This document shows positions 55,038 through 64,000 of a stretch of 64,000 bases of DNA, one piece after another. The notes under the pieces are model-generated. The model searched no databases. It worked only from the letters and a program-made list of their open reading frames with translations, and had not been told where the DNA came from. The stretch is from Syntrophotalea acetylenica. Lineage in GTDB: Bacteria; Desulfobacterota; Desulfuromonadia; Desulfuromonadales; Syntrophotaleaceae. The DNA is taken from contig NZ_CP015455.1 of NCBI RefSeq assembly GCF_001888165.1, positions 1,606,001-1,670,000 on the forward strand, written 5' to 3'. Position numbers and translations under genes: made by a program. Each line of letters starts with the position of its first letter. Position 1 is the first letter of the stretch.

Positions 55038-55054
55038 GAGCAAGCCACATGCCA
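55038..55054 (-). promoter_or_regulatory. sigma-54-type promoter of the riboswitch transcript
   Basis: The minus strand reads TGGCATG, four bases, TTGCT (55054 to 55039), an almost exact match to the -24/-12 consensus TGGCACG-N4-TTGCW, with both the GG and GC dinucleotides in place. The start would be near 55027, giving a leader of about 415 bases that contains the repeat, the riboswitch and its terminator. A gap of about 920 bases (54853-55777) surrounds it. In that gap I also see a plus-strand promoter-like sequence at 55224-55252 and the apgM terminator, but no gene that I can support. Confidence 0.65.
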
Positions 55055-55223
55055 AGTTTTCATCGATAATTCAATTACTTAAAAACTCTTTAGTGCGCCA
55101 GGCCATAATGAAAACTGTCTTTTTTTGTGTCTTTTATCTAATGATACAAAAACCATGGGTCTATACGAATAATCGCTTTAGCATCCCGGCCAGGTGCGTC
55201 ATTTCGATGGTTTACCCTGGATT

Positions 55224-55252
55224 TTGACAAACAGGCAGGTGTTCAGGATACT
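55224..55252 (+). promoter_or_regulatory. Promoter-like sequence facing a gene-free stretch
   Basis: The plus strand has a perfect TTGACA (55224-55229), 17 bases and GATACT (55247-55252). Only short, unconvincing reading frames follow before the apgM terminator, so any product may be a small RNA or nothing. Confidence 0.35.
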
Positions 55253-55693
55253 CGAAGATCAGAAAAAGGAAGGAAAATGGAGACATGACGGATCGGCTAT
55301 TGAGAGGATCGAATCAGAAAAAATGACCGGATTATACCGAGCAGGCAAAAAATCAATCTGCGAGATCATGGCAAGACCCGGTATCGGGCAAAAACCCCTG
55401 TCACCTGCCAGCGACAGTCGCCATCAAATCGTTTTTTCCGTATCAGACATCTAAATTCAGTAGGTTAGGAAAACAGTGCGAGTATTTCGTGTCGTACACA
55501 TGACAAAACAATCCGTTTTTCGAAGGATGTCACCATATCGCGACAACAGACAAATCCGAAAGCCAAATACAGCCGGGGAAAAGGCGCATTTGGCTTGCCG
55601 ATGGATAAAATCCCGCCAGGCAGAGCTTGGCTACACTGCGTTAAGCAACTTTTGCGTTTGGAAAATTGGCCTGAACATTTTGAATCATCGACG

Positions 55694-55729
55694 AAAAATG
55701 GCCGGGTGGATTGAACCACCCGGCCATTT
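55694..55729 (-). terminator. Intrinsic terminator of apgM
   Basis: A 14-bp inverted repeat, AAATGGCCGGGTGG / CCACCCGGCCATTT (55696-55709 with 55716-55729), has a 6-base loop. On the minus strand it is followed by five T residues. It lies about 50 bases after the apgM stop. Confidence 0.8.
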
Positions 55730-55777
55730 GGCGCCATGCGCTTAACACAAAAGGTCATTTTTCAGCCGGTCAGGCCC

Positions 55778-56997
55778 TCACGCCCCCTGGTTCCGTGAGG
55801 CGAGCAACATTTCCATCAATTGGAATCCTTTCTCGATAAAGAGTCCCGACGCAGCGGCCGCTGCTTCATCATAACAGGCGGCCTCAGGTTGTGAGGCGAA
55901 TTCCCCTTCGCTGCCATATAGGATAAAGGGGACCGGTTTACTGGTGTGCGTCATGAGCCGCAGCGGAGTGGGATGGTCCGGGGTAATCAGAAGACGAAAA
56001 GGCCCCATGGAACGCAACCCCTCAAAAACGGTGCCGACAACCATCTCATCAAAGGCTTCGATGGCGCGGATTTTCTCCTGCAGCAACCCTCCATGGGAGG
56101 CTTCATCGGGCGCTTCGACATGAACATATATGTAATCCCGTGTCTTCAACGCCTCCAGCGCATATTCCGCTTTGCCGCGATAGTTGGTATCGATGTACCC
56201 CGTCGCCCCCGGAACATCGATTACATCGAGCCCGGCGTAAATACCGATGCCCTTGATCAGGTCCACGGCGGAAATAACAGCCCCGCTCAATCCGAAACGC
56301 TCCTGCAAAGTCGGCATGTGGGGAGCCCGTCCCTGCCCCCACAGCCACATGGCGTTGGCGGGGCGCTTGCCCTCCGCCTGTCGCTTTTCATTGACGGGGT
56401 GCGAGGCGAGAATACTCCTGGCCCGCTCCATAAGTTCCAGAAGCACCTCTGCACCCTCGCCACGGGGCAATTGTCCCCCCACCGGTTGCCCGGTAATATC
56501 GTGAGGAGGGGTAAAGCTCATGGTGTCGACACCGCCCCGCCAGACGAGAAGATGACGGTAGGACACCCCGGGGTAAAACTGGAAATTCTCCGTTCCAAGC
56601 TCTTTCTGCAGGGTCAATACGATTTCACGGGCTTCGTCGGTGGTGATGTGCCCGGCCGAAAAATCTTCCATGATCTCGCCGTCGCCATCCTTGCCGAGAG
56701 TGACGAGATTGAGACGGAAGGATACATCTTCCGGGGCCAGCGAAACCCCCATGCTGGCGGCTTCCAGCGGCGAACGCCCGCTGTAGCATTGCACGGGATC
56801 GTATCCGAACACGGACAGGTTGGCAACATCACTGCCGGGGGGAAACCTTCCGGGATGGTCTGCGCCAGGCCGATTTGACCTTCACGGGCAAGTCGGTCCA
56901 TAAAAGGGGTACGAGCACACTGCAAAGGGGTTTTCCCGCCCAACTCCGGCATCGGCTCATCGGCCATGCCGTCTCCTAACAACACGACATATTTCAT
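55778..56997 (-). CDS. apgM: 2,3-bisphosphoglycerate-independent phosphoglycerate mutase, ApgM type (frameshift in C6 run)
   Basis: The protein of about 406 residues (repaired) starts [20 protein letters not shown], with the metal-binding Asp of alkaline-phosphatase-superfamily mutases. It continues with [18 protein letters not shown] (the catalytic Ser region). Metal ligands recur in [16 protein letters not shown] and [10 protein letters not shown]. It interconverts 3- and 2-phosphoglycerate in glycolysis and gluconeogenesis. The frame breaks at a C6 run (minus strand of 56837-56842) after EGFPP; a seventh C restores [14 protein letters not shown]. The start ATG 56997 has AGAGG five bases upstream. 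The terminator at 55694-55729 ends the transcript. Confidence 0.92.
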
Positions 56998-57034
56998 CAT
57001 ATCCTCTATGAACAAAGGCAATCACCTCCCCCGG

Positions 57035-57922
57035 TCAGCCTCGGGGGTGATGCTGCTGGTGTATATTCTTGAGCCGTTCCCGGCTCACATGGGTGTAAAT
57101 CTGGGTGGTTGAAATATCGGCATGACCGAGCATCGCCTGAACCGCCCGCAGATCGGCTCCATTGTCCAGCAAATGGGTGGCAAAAGAGTGCCTCAGGGTA
57201 TGAGGCGTGATGTTTTTAAGGATCCCGGCTTCCAGGGCCCGACGCTTCATCATCTTCCAGAACCCCTGTCGTGTCAACCCGTTGCCCGAACGGTTCAGGA
57301 ACAAAAAACCACCCCCCCCTTCCCCGCAGAACTCATATCGGCCATGTTGCAGATAATCGAGCACGGCATCCCTGGCGGTATCGCCCAGCGGCACGACCCT
57401 TTGCTTGCTGCGCTTGCCCATAGTTGTGAGATATCCGGCATCGAGCTGCAGATCCTGAAGCGTGAGTCCGACCAGTTCCGAAACGCGCAGGCCCGTCGCG
57501 TAGAGAATTTCGAGCATGGCGCGATCCCGCAGGTCGTAGCAGGTAGCGCCGCCAGGCGCGCCGAGCAGACGCTCGACTTCAGAAGGGGACAGGGTTTGCG
57601 GCAGCTTGTTCAGGCTTTTGGGAGCCTCCACCAACGCCGCAGGATTGGTCGCGGCCAGGCCTTCGGTCAGCAAAAAGCGGTGAAACATGCGCAGCGAAAC
57701 CAGTTTTCTGGCACGGCTGCGAGGCGAGAGGCCGCGCTCCTTGAGCACCGCAAGAAAGGCAACGACCAGCGACGGCCCAATGTGGTCAGGACAGGCGACA
57801 CCGCTGCGGGAAAGAAACTCCAGATATCCGGCGAGATCACGGCCGTAGGCATCCAGCGTATTGTTTGAAAGGCCCTTTTCAACCACCAGAAAGTTCAGAA
57901 AAAGATCGAGGTATTGATCCAT
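57035..57922 (-). CDS. xerD: Site-specific tyrosine recombinase XerD
   Basis: The 295-residue protein has the SAM-like N-terminal core-binding domain (FLVVEKGLSNNTLDAYGRDL). The catalytic domain has R in ATGLRVSELVGL, K in the GKRSKQR loop, HTLRHSFATHLLDNG with HxxR, and the terminal H and Y in MLGHADISTTQIYTH. These are the R-K-H-R-H-Y residues. XerD resolves chromosome dimers at dif with a XerC partner. It lacks any sign of an integrase or prophage setting. The start ATG 57922 (MDQYLDLF) is preferred. Confidence 0.94.
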   Translation of the reverse strand: MDQYLDLFLNFLVVEKGLSNNTLDAYGRDLAGYLEFLSRSGVACPDHIGPSLVVAFLAVLKERGLSPRSRARKLVSLRMFHRFLLTEGLAATNPAALVEAPKSLNKLPQTLSPSEVERLLGAPGGATCYDLRDRAMLEILYATGLRVSELVGLTLQDLQLDAGYLTTMGKRSKQRVVPLGDTARDAVLDYLQHGRYEFCGEGGGGFLFLNRSGNGLTRQGFWKMMKRRALEAGILKNITPHTLRHSFATHLLDNGADLRAVQAMLGHADISTTQIYTHVSRERLKNIHQQHHPRG

Positions 57923-58040
57923 AAACACCTGTTTTTTAAATATACACAATTGATGAATTCATTGAAACCTGGTGAGCGGCCAGCCCGATTTAAAAAACCT
58001 CTTACTGATAAAACCGCACCCCGACTGGCCCCGCATCGAA

Positions 58041-60760
58041 TTAATGCGGGGCTTTATCCAGGCAGGCGAGCAAACACTCGCGCACTTCTTCAATACGTTG
58101 CGGATCCCGAATTTTCTGGCTGAAAATATCCTTCACATAAAAGGTGTCGGCAACCTGGTCAACCTTGGTCGATATCTTGGCGACACCAAGATACAGCCCC
58201 AGATCACGCAGCGTCCGGCAGATACGATACAGCACACCGACTTCATCATGGGTATAGACGTCGAGAACGGTATACTCCTGCGATACCTCATTGTCGACAT
58301 CGATGCGACTGGGGACACGGGGGCGTGACGGTTCCCCCAGGACAGGGGCCGATGGCGTTTGCGCAGCAACTCTTCCACCCGCAGTCGTCCCTCGATAACG
58401 GCGAGCAGGGATTCCTCCACCGCGCGCCATTTTTCACTGGCGGCATCGTCATAGCCGGATGGTCCCTTGACCTGGAGCAGGTCGAAAGCGGTACCGTCCC
58501 GCTGGGTAAAAATCTGCGCCCCGAGAATATTGATGCCATAAGCCGACATGACGCCGGTAATCATGGTGAACAATCCCTGCAGATCGTGGGTGACAATCGT
58601 CAACTCCATATAGGACCCGTCCGGGCCACCGGCAACGAAAAACCCGAGGCGCTTGTCGCGACTGCCCTGTATCAAACGGATGTGATCGGCGATGACCTGA
58701 CTGCGAAACGACAGAAGATAGCGGGTGCTGGCGTTGCGCAGGCGGTCTGCAACGATTCTTGCGTCGATTTCGCCTTCCAGAAGAGCCTGAACCTTGCGCT
58801 TGCGATTGCGGATTTTTTCGGAGCGTTTTTCGAAAAGGAAGTTGCCCCTTTCCAACACCAGGTGGGTCTTGTCGAACAATTCCTCCAGCAGCATCGATTT
58901 CCACCCGGTCCAGACATCCGGCCCCACCGCTTTCAGATCGGCAAAGGTCAGCAGATAGAGCATCTTGAGGTTTTCACTCATGCCCATGGTGCGGGCAAAA
59001 TCGACGATCATGCGATCGTCGTGCAGATCGCGCCGTTGCGCGATATGTGCCATGAGCAGATGATGGCGCACCAGAAACTCGAGCCGCTGACTGTCTTCCC
59101 GATTCAGGCTGAGACGGCGTGCCACGGTCGGCATCATGTCCGCGCCCTTGTTGCAGTGATCACGCCCTTCCCCTTTGCCGATATCGTGAAGCAATATAGC
59201 CAGCAGCAGCAGTTCCCGCTTCTCGATGTCGTTCGCGACATCGGTAAGACGCGGCATTTCTTCGGCGTACTCGCCTTGCCAGACCTTGATAACCTCGCCA
59301 ATTGCAAACAGGGAATGGGTGTCCACGGTAAACACATGGTAGGCGTCGTGCTGGACCTTGCAGTAGATACGGCCGAACTCGGGGATAAAGTGATTGAGAA
59401 AGCGCAGGTAATGCATATCCCGCAAGGCCTGAAGCACCCCGCGATGATGGCGCAGAATCTCCATGAAGGTGTTCACCATGTCCCTGGAACGGCGTACGGT
59501 ATTGTTGATGCGATGCAGATTGTCGCGGATACGGGCCTTGACCTGGGGGCTCAGGGACACACCGTGGACCTGCGCCAGACGAAACGCCCGCATCATTTCC
59601 TCGGGCCGTTCCTCGAACAGGCCGGCACGGGAAAGACACAGCTCGCCCTGAATAATGTAAAATCCGTCTGCCACCGGCCGCCGGGAAGCGGACCCCGGCC
59701 GGGGCGCGACGGCTCCCTGGTCGTGGCGCAGCACCTTTTCGGTAAGCCGTGTGGCTATCTCCTCGACATGCACGGCATGCGCATAATAATCCTGCATGAA
59801 CTGCTCCACCGCCAGCGCGCGCTTATCGTCCCGGTATCCAAGGAAACGGGCGATTTTTTCCTGCTGATCAAAACGCAGCTGCTCGTTCTTGCCGCTGGAC
59901 AGAAAGTGGAGTTCGTTACGAATACGCCACAAATAATCGTAGGCGCATTCAAATTCGTTATATTCCTTCTCGGTTACGATGCCCCTGAGAACCAGTTCAT
60001 ACAGGGAACGGGCCTTGAACTTGATCTGCGCCAGCCACTGGGCGGTATGCAGATCCCGCAGCCCTCCTTCGCCTTCCTTTATATTCGGTTCAAGAAGATA
60101 AACGGATGCATTGTATTTACCCAGCCTGCGGGCGTTTTCCTCAAGCTTCTGGGTAACGTAGCTTTTACTGTTCCAGTCAAGAACCCTGGACAGCACCACC
60201 TGCTCATACTCCTCGAAACAGCGGCGATCACCGCAGATGTAGCGTGAATCGAGCAGCGCGGTGCGTGCTGTGATATCGCTCTTTGCAATATCAAGGCAAT
60301 GATGTGCATTGCGTATGCTGTAGCCGACATCGATACCCATATCCCACAAAAGATAAAGCATGCGCTCCGAAACCTGCTCGGTAAATCGCCGGCCTTTGCC
60401 ATTATGGAAGAACATGATGTCGATATCGGAACGCGGATTGAGCTGACCGCGCCCATAGCCGCCCAGAGCCACAACCGCGCACCCCGCATGACCGTCGGTG
60501 CGCAAATCGGATGCGGCAAAAGCATAAAGGGCCGCCATGAGCCGGTCGGCCATACCTGTAAGTTGTTGAACCACCTCGTGTCCGCTGGCACCGCGGCGAT
60601 GATATTCCCTGACCCTGTCCCTGCCCTGTTTCCAGTAATCGGCGGCCGCCTCCAGAAGATCTGCGCGACGCGCGGCGTACGGACGGGACGCATCCTGGCA
60701 GATGTCACGCATTCCTTTGGGGATCGCAAATTCATCGGGCGGTTCGGGCATCAGGCTCAT
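58041..60760 (-). CDS. glnD: PII uridylyltransferase/uridylyl-removing enzyme GlnD (frameshift between the two ACT domains)
   Basis: The repaired protein of about 906 residues has the nucleotidyltransferase motif VALGGYGRGQLNPRSDIDIM and the GlnE-type linker. The HD domain has ILLHDIGKGEGRDHCNKGAD. Two ACT domains sit at the C-terminus (SYMELTIVTHDLQGLFTMIT; YTVLDVYTHDEVGVLYRI). The second ACT domain is out of frame. The break lies between 58334 and 58348, which contains C5 and G4 runs, after RKRHRP. One extra base gives PVLGEPSRPRVPSRID. GlnD senses glutamine and uridylylates PII. It overlaps the AmiC-type gene stop by four bases. A frameshift in this central nitrogen regulator is more likely a base-calling error than a real loss. 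Confidence 0.92.
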
Positions 60761-62496
60761 TTGGTGGCCACGGTCCTCGAATCATGGGCATAACTGCGCA
60801 CGGCACGAACGATTGCCGTGGCCGCATGATCCTGATACTTATCGCTGTTCAGGCGGCTCTCTTCCATTTTATTGCTGATAAAGGCTGTTTCCACCAGCAC
60901 CGACGGCATATTGGCCCCCAGCAGGACATAAAACGGACCCTGCCGCACGCCGTGGTTCTTGACATCAGGATAATGCCGCCCAAGATGATCGACCATCGCT
61001 TTCTGGATCTCCGCAGCCAGACGGCTCGATTCATTGATCTTGGCGTTGGCCATGAGATCGAACAGAATCAGCTCAAGGTCGCTGACCTGCTTGAGCGAAG
61101 TCCCGTTTTCCCGCGCGGCAACGGCTGCTGCCTTGTCGTTTTTGGAAAAGTTCAGATAGTAGGTCTCGACCCCCGTGGCGTTGCGATTGGTGCTTGCGTT
61201 GGCATGAATCGAAATGAACAGATCGGCCCCTACCCTGTTGGCAATGGCCGTACGTTCTTCCAGGGGCAGATAGATATCTTTATCGCGTGTCAGCACCACC
61301 TGGCAGCCAAGCTCCTTTTCCAGCCGTTCGGCGAGCCGCCTGGCCATGGCGAGAGTGACATCCTTCTCCATGACACCCGAAGGTCCGATGGCTCCGGGAT
61401 CCTTGCCCCCATGGCCGGCATCCACAACGATGCGGCGAAGACGCCCGTTCACCGAAGCGGCAGGCACGGCAACTTCAGGTTTTTTCTCCTTGGGGGTTTT
61501 TGCAAGCACTTTGCCGATGGCATCGCCTGTACCGGCAACCGGAGCGTGCAACTCGGGAATGGCAGCCTCCAGGGTCGCAGTCCGCTTTCCGGAAACATCG
61601 ATAACAATGCGCTGCGGGTTTTCCAGAGTGAACACCTTGTAATCCCCGTAGGTTTCCAGATCAAGAACGACGCGCACCTGATCTCTGGCCGGCCTGCCGA
61701 CACGAATCTCGCGCAACAGTCCATCGCCAACCTTCTGGGTGGCAGGTACACCCGTACCGAGGGTGCCGCCCTTGACGTCGACATACAGGCGGGGCGGTTG
61801 TCCGGCTTTTTTATTCCCCTGCAGAAGATTCGCGGCGTAGCCGGCCGGCCCCGTGGTTTCGATAACCACCCGGGTATAATCAGGACTCGACCAGTGGCGC
61901 ACCTGACTGACTTTCACGGCGCCGGAAGATGGCGTCGAGACAGCCGGGACAGCGACGGAAACCCCGGCAGCCTCTGCCGGCATGTAGCGCCGCAACCGCT
62001 TCTCGGCATCACGACACAGGGATGTCATATCTCCCCGGGGATGATTGTCTGCCGCCCGCTTATACCGCATGTAGGCTTCGGGACGATTGGACAGGTGTTT
62101 TTCCAGCACCAAACCCGCCAGGTAACAGGCATCGTCGGCCAGGTTGCTCTGCGGGTAGCCGGCGGCGAGGCGGTCATAAAGCGCGACGGCCTGCCGGGCA
62201 TCCTCCGCGCGCCGGGAAATCGCATAGAGTCCCTCGCTGGCCTTTGCCCCGAGATAAAGGGCATCGTCGGCTCTGGAGTGGGACGGGTAGGAGCGGGCCA
62301 GCCCCTCGAATCCTTCGACAACCCGCACCCAGTTTTCGCGATAGAGCTTGTCCCGGGTGCTGCTCTGCAGCTGTTGATAGGCGTTTTTGGCATTTTCGAA
62401 GGCTTGATCTCCGGCGTCGGCCATGGCCGGCAACGGCAACAGAAACACAAGCAGCAGCAAAAAACCCGCAATATGAAAAAAAGATTTCATGTTCAT
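60757..62496 (-). CDS. N-acetylmuramoyl-L-alanine amidase, AmiC-like with N-terminal TPR-like region
   Basis: The 579-residue protein has a signal peptide ([15 protein letters not shown]) and a helical TPR-like region (about residues 25-170: [20 protein letters not shown]). The AMIN domain ([20 protein letters not shown]) and Amidase_3 domain follow. The amidase has the zinc motifs [19 protein letters not shown] and [10 protein letters not shown], and [14 protein letters not shown] near the end. It cleaves the amide bond between muramic acid and the peptide in the periplasm during cell division. It overlaps mutS by four bases (ATGA). Confidence 0.93.
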   Translation of the reverse strand: MNMKSFFHIAGFLLLLVFLLPLPAMADAGDQAFENAKNAYQQLQSSTRDKLYRENWVRVVEGFEGLARSYPSHSRADDALYLGAKASEGLYAISRRAEDARQAVALYDRLAAGYPQSNLADDACYLAGLVLEKHLSNRPEAYMRYKRAADNHPRGDMTSLCRDAEKRLRRYMPAEAAGVSVAVPAVSTPSSGAVKVSQVRHWSSPDYTRVVIETTGPAGYAANLLQGNKKAGQPPRLYVDVKGGTLGTGVPATQKVGDGLLREIRVGRPARDQVRVVLDLETYGDYKVFTLENPQRIVIDVSGKRTATLEAAIPELHAPVAGTGDAIGKVLAKTPKEKKPEVAVPAASVNGRLRRIVVDAGHGGKDPGAIGPSGVMEKDVTLAMARRLAERLEKELGCQVVLTRDKDIYLPLEERTAIANRVGADLFISIHANASTNRNATGVETYYLNFSKNDKAAAVAARENGTSLKQVSDLELILFDLMANAKINESSRLAAEIQKAMVDHLGRHYPDVKNHGVRQGPFYVLLGANMPSVLVETAFISNKMEESRLNSDKYQDHAATAIVRAVRSYAHDSRTVATK

Positions 62497-64000
62497 ACCA
62501 TTTTTTGAAGCTCGTGCAAAAAATTCAGCCCCTCAAGGGGAGAGATAACCGAGATATCGAGATTCGCCAGTTTTTCCCGCAGCGGATCGGCCGCGTTGTC
62601 AAACAGCGACATCTGAGCCGCCGGGAGGTTCGGGCCGTGGCCGGACCGTCGGGCCAGACGCGGCTGGCCTTCGCCGACCAGTTCACCCGACTCGAGGTTG
62701 GCCAGGATTTCCCTGGCCCGGCTTATGACGGCGTCAGGCAACCCTGCCAGCCGCGCCACCTGGATGCCGTAGGAGTGACTGGCCGGGCCTTTGACGATTT
62801 TACGCAGAAAGATGATCTGCTCATTCCACTCCCGCACGGCGATATTCAGATTTATGGCCCGATTGCAGGTAAGCGTCAGATCGGTAAGTTCATGATAATG
62901 GGTGGCGAAAAGGGTTTTGGCGGCCACCTGGCCGTTATCGTGCAAATACTCGGCCACCGCCCACGCAATGCTGATGCCATCGAAGGTCGACGTGCCCCGG
63001 CCGATCTCATCCAGCACAATCAGGCTGCGCGCCGTGGCGTGGTTGAGAATATGCGCCGCTTCGGTCATCTCGACCATGAAGGTCGATTGCCCCTGAGCCA
63101 GATTGTCGCTGGCACCCACCCGCGTGAAGATGCGGTCCACCAGCCCGATATGGGCGGATTTCGCCGGCACCAGGCTGCCCATGTGTGCCATCAGGGTAAT
63201 CAGGGCAACCTGCCGCATGAAGGTCGATTTACCGGCCATGTTCGGTCCGGTGATGATCATGATCTGGTTTTCCCTGCAGTCCATCTCCACGTCATTGGGA
63301 ACAAAATGTTCACCGAGATTCATGGCCTCGATGACCGGATGCCGGCCACCCTCGATCACCAGCCGATCGCTGTCATCCATGGTCGGGCAGACATAATCGC
63401 GGCTGTGAGCGACATCCGCCAGGGACAGGATGACATCGAGTTCCGCCAGAGCCTCGGCGGTCTGCTGCACACGCCGTCCCTGCAGGGCAATCTGTTCGCG
63501 CAACTGCTGAAACAGTTCGAACTCCAGTTCAAACAGCCGGTCCTCGGCACCCAGCACCTTCTCCTCGTATTCCTTGAGCTGCGGCGTGATGAAGCGTTCG
63601 GCATTGGCCAGGGTCTGTTTGCGCTGGTAATCTTCCGGCACCCGCCCGAGATGTGTGCGGGTGACCTCGATATAGTAGCCAAAAACCTTGTTGAACCGCA
63701 CTTTCAGGGAGGAAATCCCGGTACGTTCGCGCTGTTCGGCTTCGAGACGGGCAATCCAGGCCTTGCCATTGCGACGGATATCCCGCAATTCATCCAGTTG
63801 GGGATGATAGCCGTCCCGCATCAGTCCCCCCTCACGAAGCACGAAAGGGGGATCCTCCACCAGCGCGCGGCCAATTAGATCGGCAACGTCCTGCAAGGGA
63901 TCGATCCGCTGGCAAAAAACGCAGGCCAGGCCGGACTGCAGACTGTTCAGACCCAGCAGAATCCCGGGCAGTCGTTCCAGGGACCTGCGCAAGGCCACCA
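62493..64000 (-). CDS. mutS: DNA mismatch repair protein MutS, 5' end beyond the window
   Basis: The C-terminal about 500 residues are present. The core connector and lever regions are partial, with [24 protein letters not shown] (shown here in part). The ATPase domain has the Walker A loop [19 protein letters not shown], the signature [20 protein letters not shown] (in part), the Walker [15 protein letters not shown] and the H-loop [11 protein letters not shown]. The small beta-binding motif AQMSLFDNA is near the C-terminus. MutS binds mismatches and starts methyl-independent repair. The N-terminal mismatch-binding domain lies right of base 64000. No frameshift is seen in this part. Confidence 0.97.
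   Translation of the reverse strand, partial: VALRRSLERLPGILLGLNSLQSGLACVFCQRIDPLQDVADLIGRALVEDPPFVLREGGLMRDGYHPQLDELRDIRRNGKAWIARLEAEQRERTGISSLKVRFNKVFGYYIEVTRTHLGRVPEDYQRKQTLANAERFITPQLKEYEEKVLGAEDRLFELEFELFQQLREQIALQGRRVQQTAEALAELDVILSLADVAHSRDYVCPTMDDSDRLVIEGGRHPVIEAMNLGEHFVPNDVEMDCRENQIMIITGPNMAGKSTFMRQVALITLMAHMGSLVPAKSAHIGLVDRIFTRVGASDNLAQGQSTFMVEMTEAAHILNHATARSLIVLDEIGRGTSTFDGISIAWAVAEYLHDNGQVAAKTLFATHYHELTDLTLTCNRAINLNIAVREWNEQIIFLRKIVKGPASHSYGIQVARLAGLPDAVISRAREILANLESGELVGEGQPRLARRSGHGPNLPAAQMSLFDNAADPLREKLANLDISVISPLEGLNFLHELQKMV

Noticed and set aside
54682-55227. 181-codon plus-strand frame opposite the riboswitch
   Set aside because: It reads across the aptamer, the terminator and the repeat in the opposite direction and has no ribosome-binding site.
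55194-55454. 86-codon plus-strand frame in the gap before apgM
   Set aside because: No ribosome-binding site at its start and no recognisable protein pattern.
55465-55758. 97-codon minus-strand frame next to the apgM terminator
   Set aside because: It contains the terminator stem and has no family similarity.
57035-57922. Integrase of a mobile element
   Set aside because: The tyrosine recombinase is a standard XerD in length and motifs, beside housekeeping genes; no att sites, phage genes or tRNA are nearby.

Overview
The window is a moderately GC-rich, gene-dense bacterial chromosome segment, and nearly all genes lie on the minus strand. Gene content points to an anaerobic Desulfuromonadota (Geobacter / Pelobacter-Syntrophotalea type). 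The evidence is ferredoxin-dependent 2-oxoacid oxidoreductases (an IorA-like start at the left edge and a complete four-subunit set near 20-22 kb), a pyrophosphate-type phosphofructokinase, a Na/Pi-cotransporter/PhoU protein, an YlxR/L7Ae fusion in the nusA-infB operon, and a c-di-GMP-I riboswitch. The assignment rests on gene content, not on a database search.

Layout. 0-3 kb: start of iorA, a Ppx/GppA phosphatase and a Na/Pi cotransporter. 3.1-16 kb: one long transcription/translation operon read right to left: rimP, nusA, ylxR-L7Ae, infB, ylxP, rbfA, nrnA, truB, rpsO, pnp, an M16 protease, dut and a Sua5/YciO protein. 16-19.3 kb: RNA methyltransferases (rlmD, trmJ-like, rsmE) and a DNA polymerase III chi-like gene. 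19.4-22.1 kb: a ferredoxin-linked 2-oxoacid oxidoreductase (D-B-A-C). 22.4-24.3 kb (plus strand): a small basic secreted protein and PPi-PFK.

24.3-54.9 kb is a large exopolysaccharide (EPS) locus. It has an O-antigen-ligase/TPR protein, a PHP phosphatase, a tyrosine autokinase, an SLBB export protein, an outer-membrane barrel, a WbpM/CapD-type dehydratase, a DegT aminotransferase and a small initiating phosphoglycosyl transferase. Next comes a tailoring set (AMP-ligase, acyl carrier protein, NAD-synthase-like, asparagine-synthase-like, GNAT, FemAB-like). It ends with three GT4 glycosyltransferases, a Wzy-like polymerase, an ATP-grasp protein, a Wzx flippase and two paralogous exported proteins of unknown function. 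The last of these has a leader with a convincing c-di-GMP-I riboswitch, an intrinsic terminator and, farther upstream, a sigma-54-type promoter, which suggests second-messenger control of matrix production. Several EPS genes are strikingly AT-rich and were probably acquired horizontally.

55.8-64 kb is housekeeping again: apgM, xerD, glnD, an AmiC-type amidase and mutS (cut by the right edge).

Seven otherwise normal genes (nptA, pnp, vorB, pfk, the O-antigen-ligase/TPR gene with two lesions, apgM, glnD) each need one extra base in or beside a short homopolymer run to be read through. rsmE may be an eighth. All lesions go in the same direction, so undercalled homopolymers in the assembly are the simplest explanation. 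I annotate these as full-length CDSs with the lesion described. I saw no tRNA, rRNA, CRISPR array, insertion sequence or prophage.
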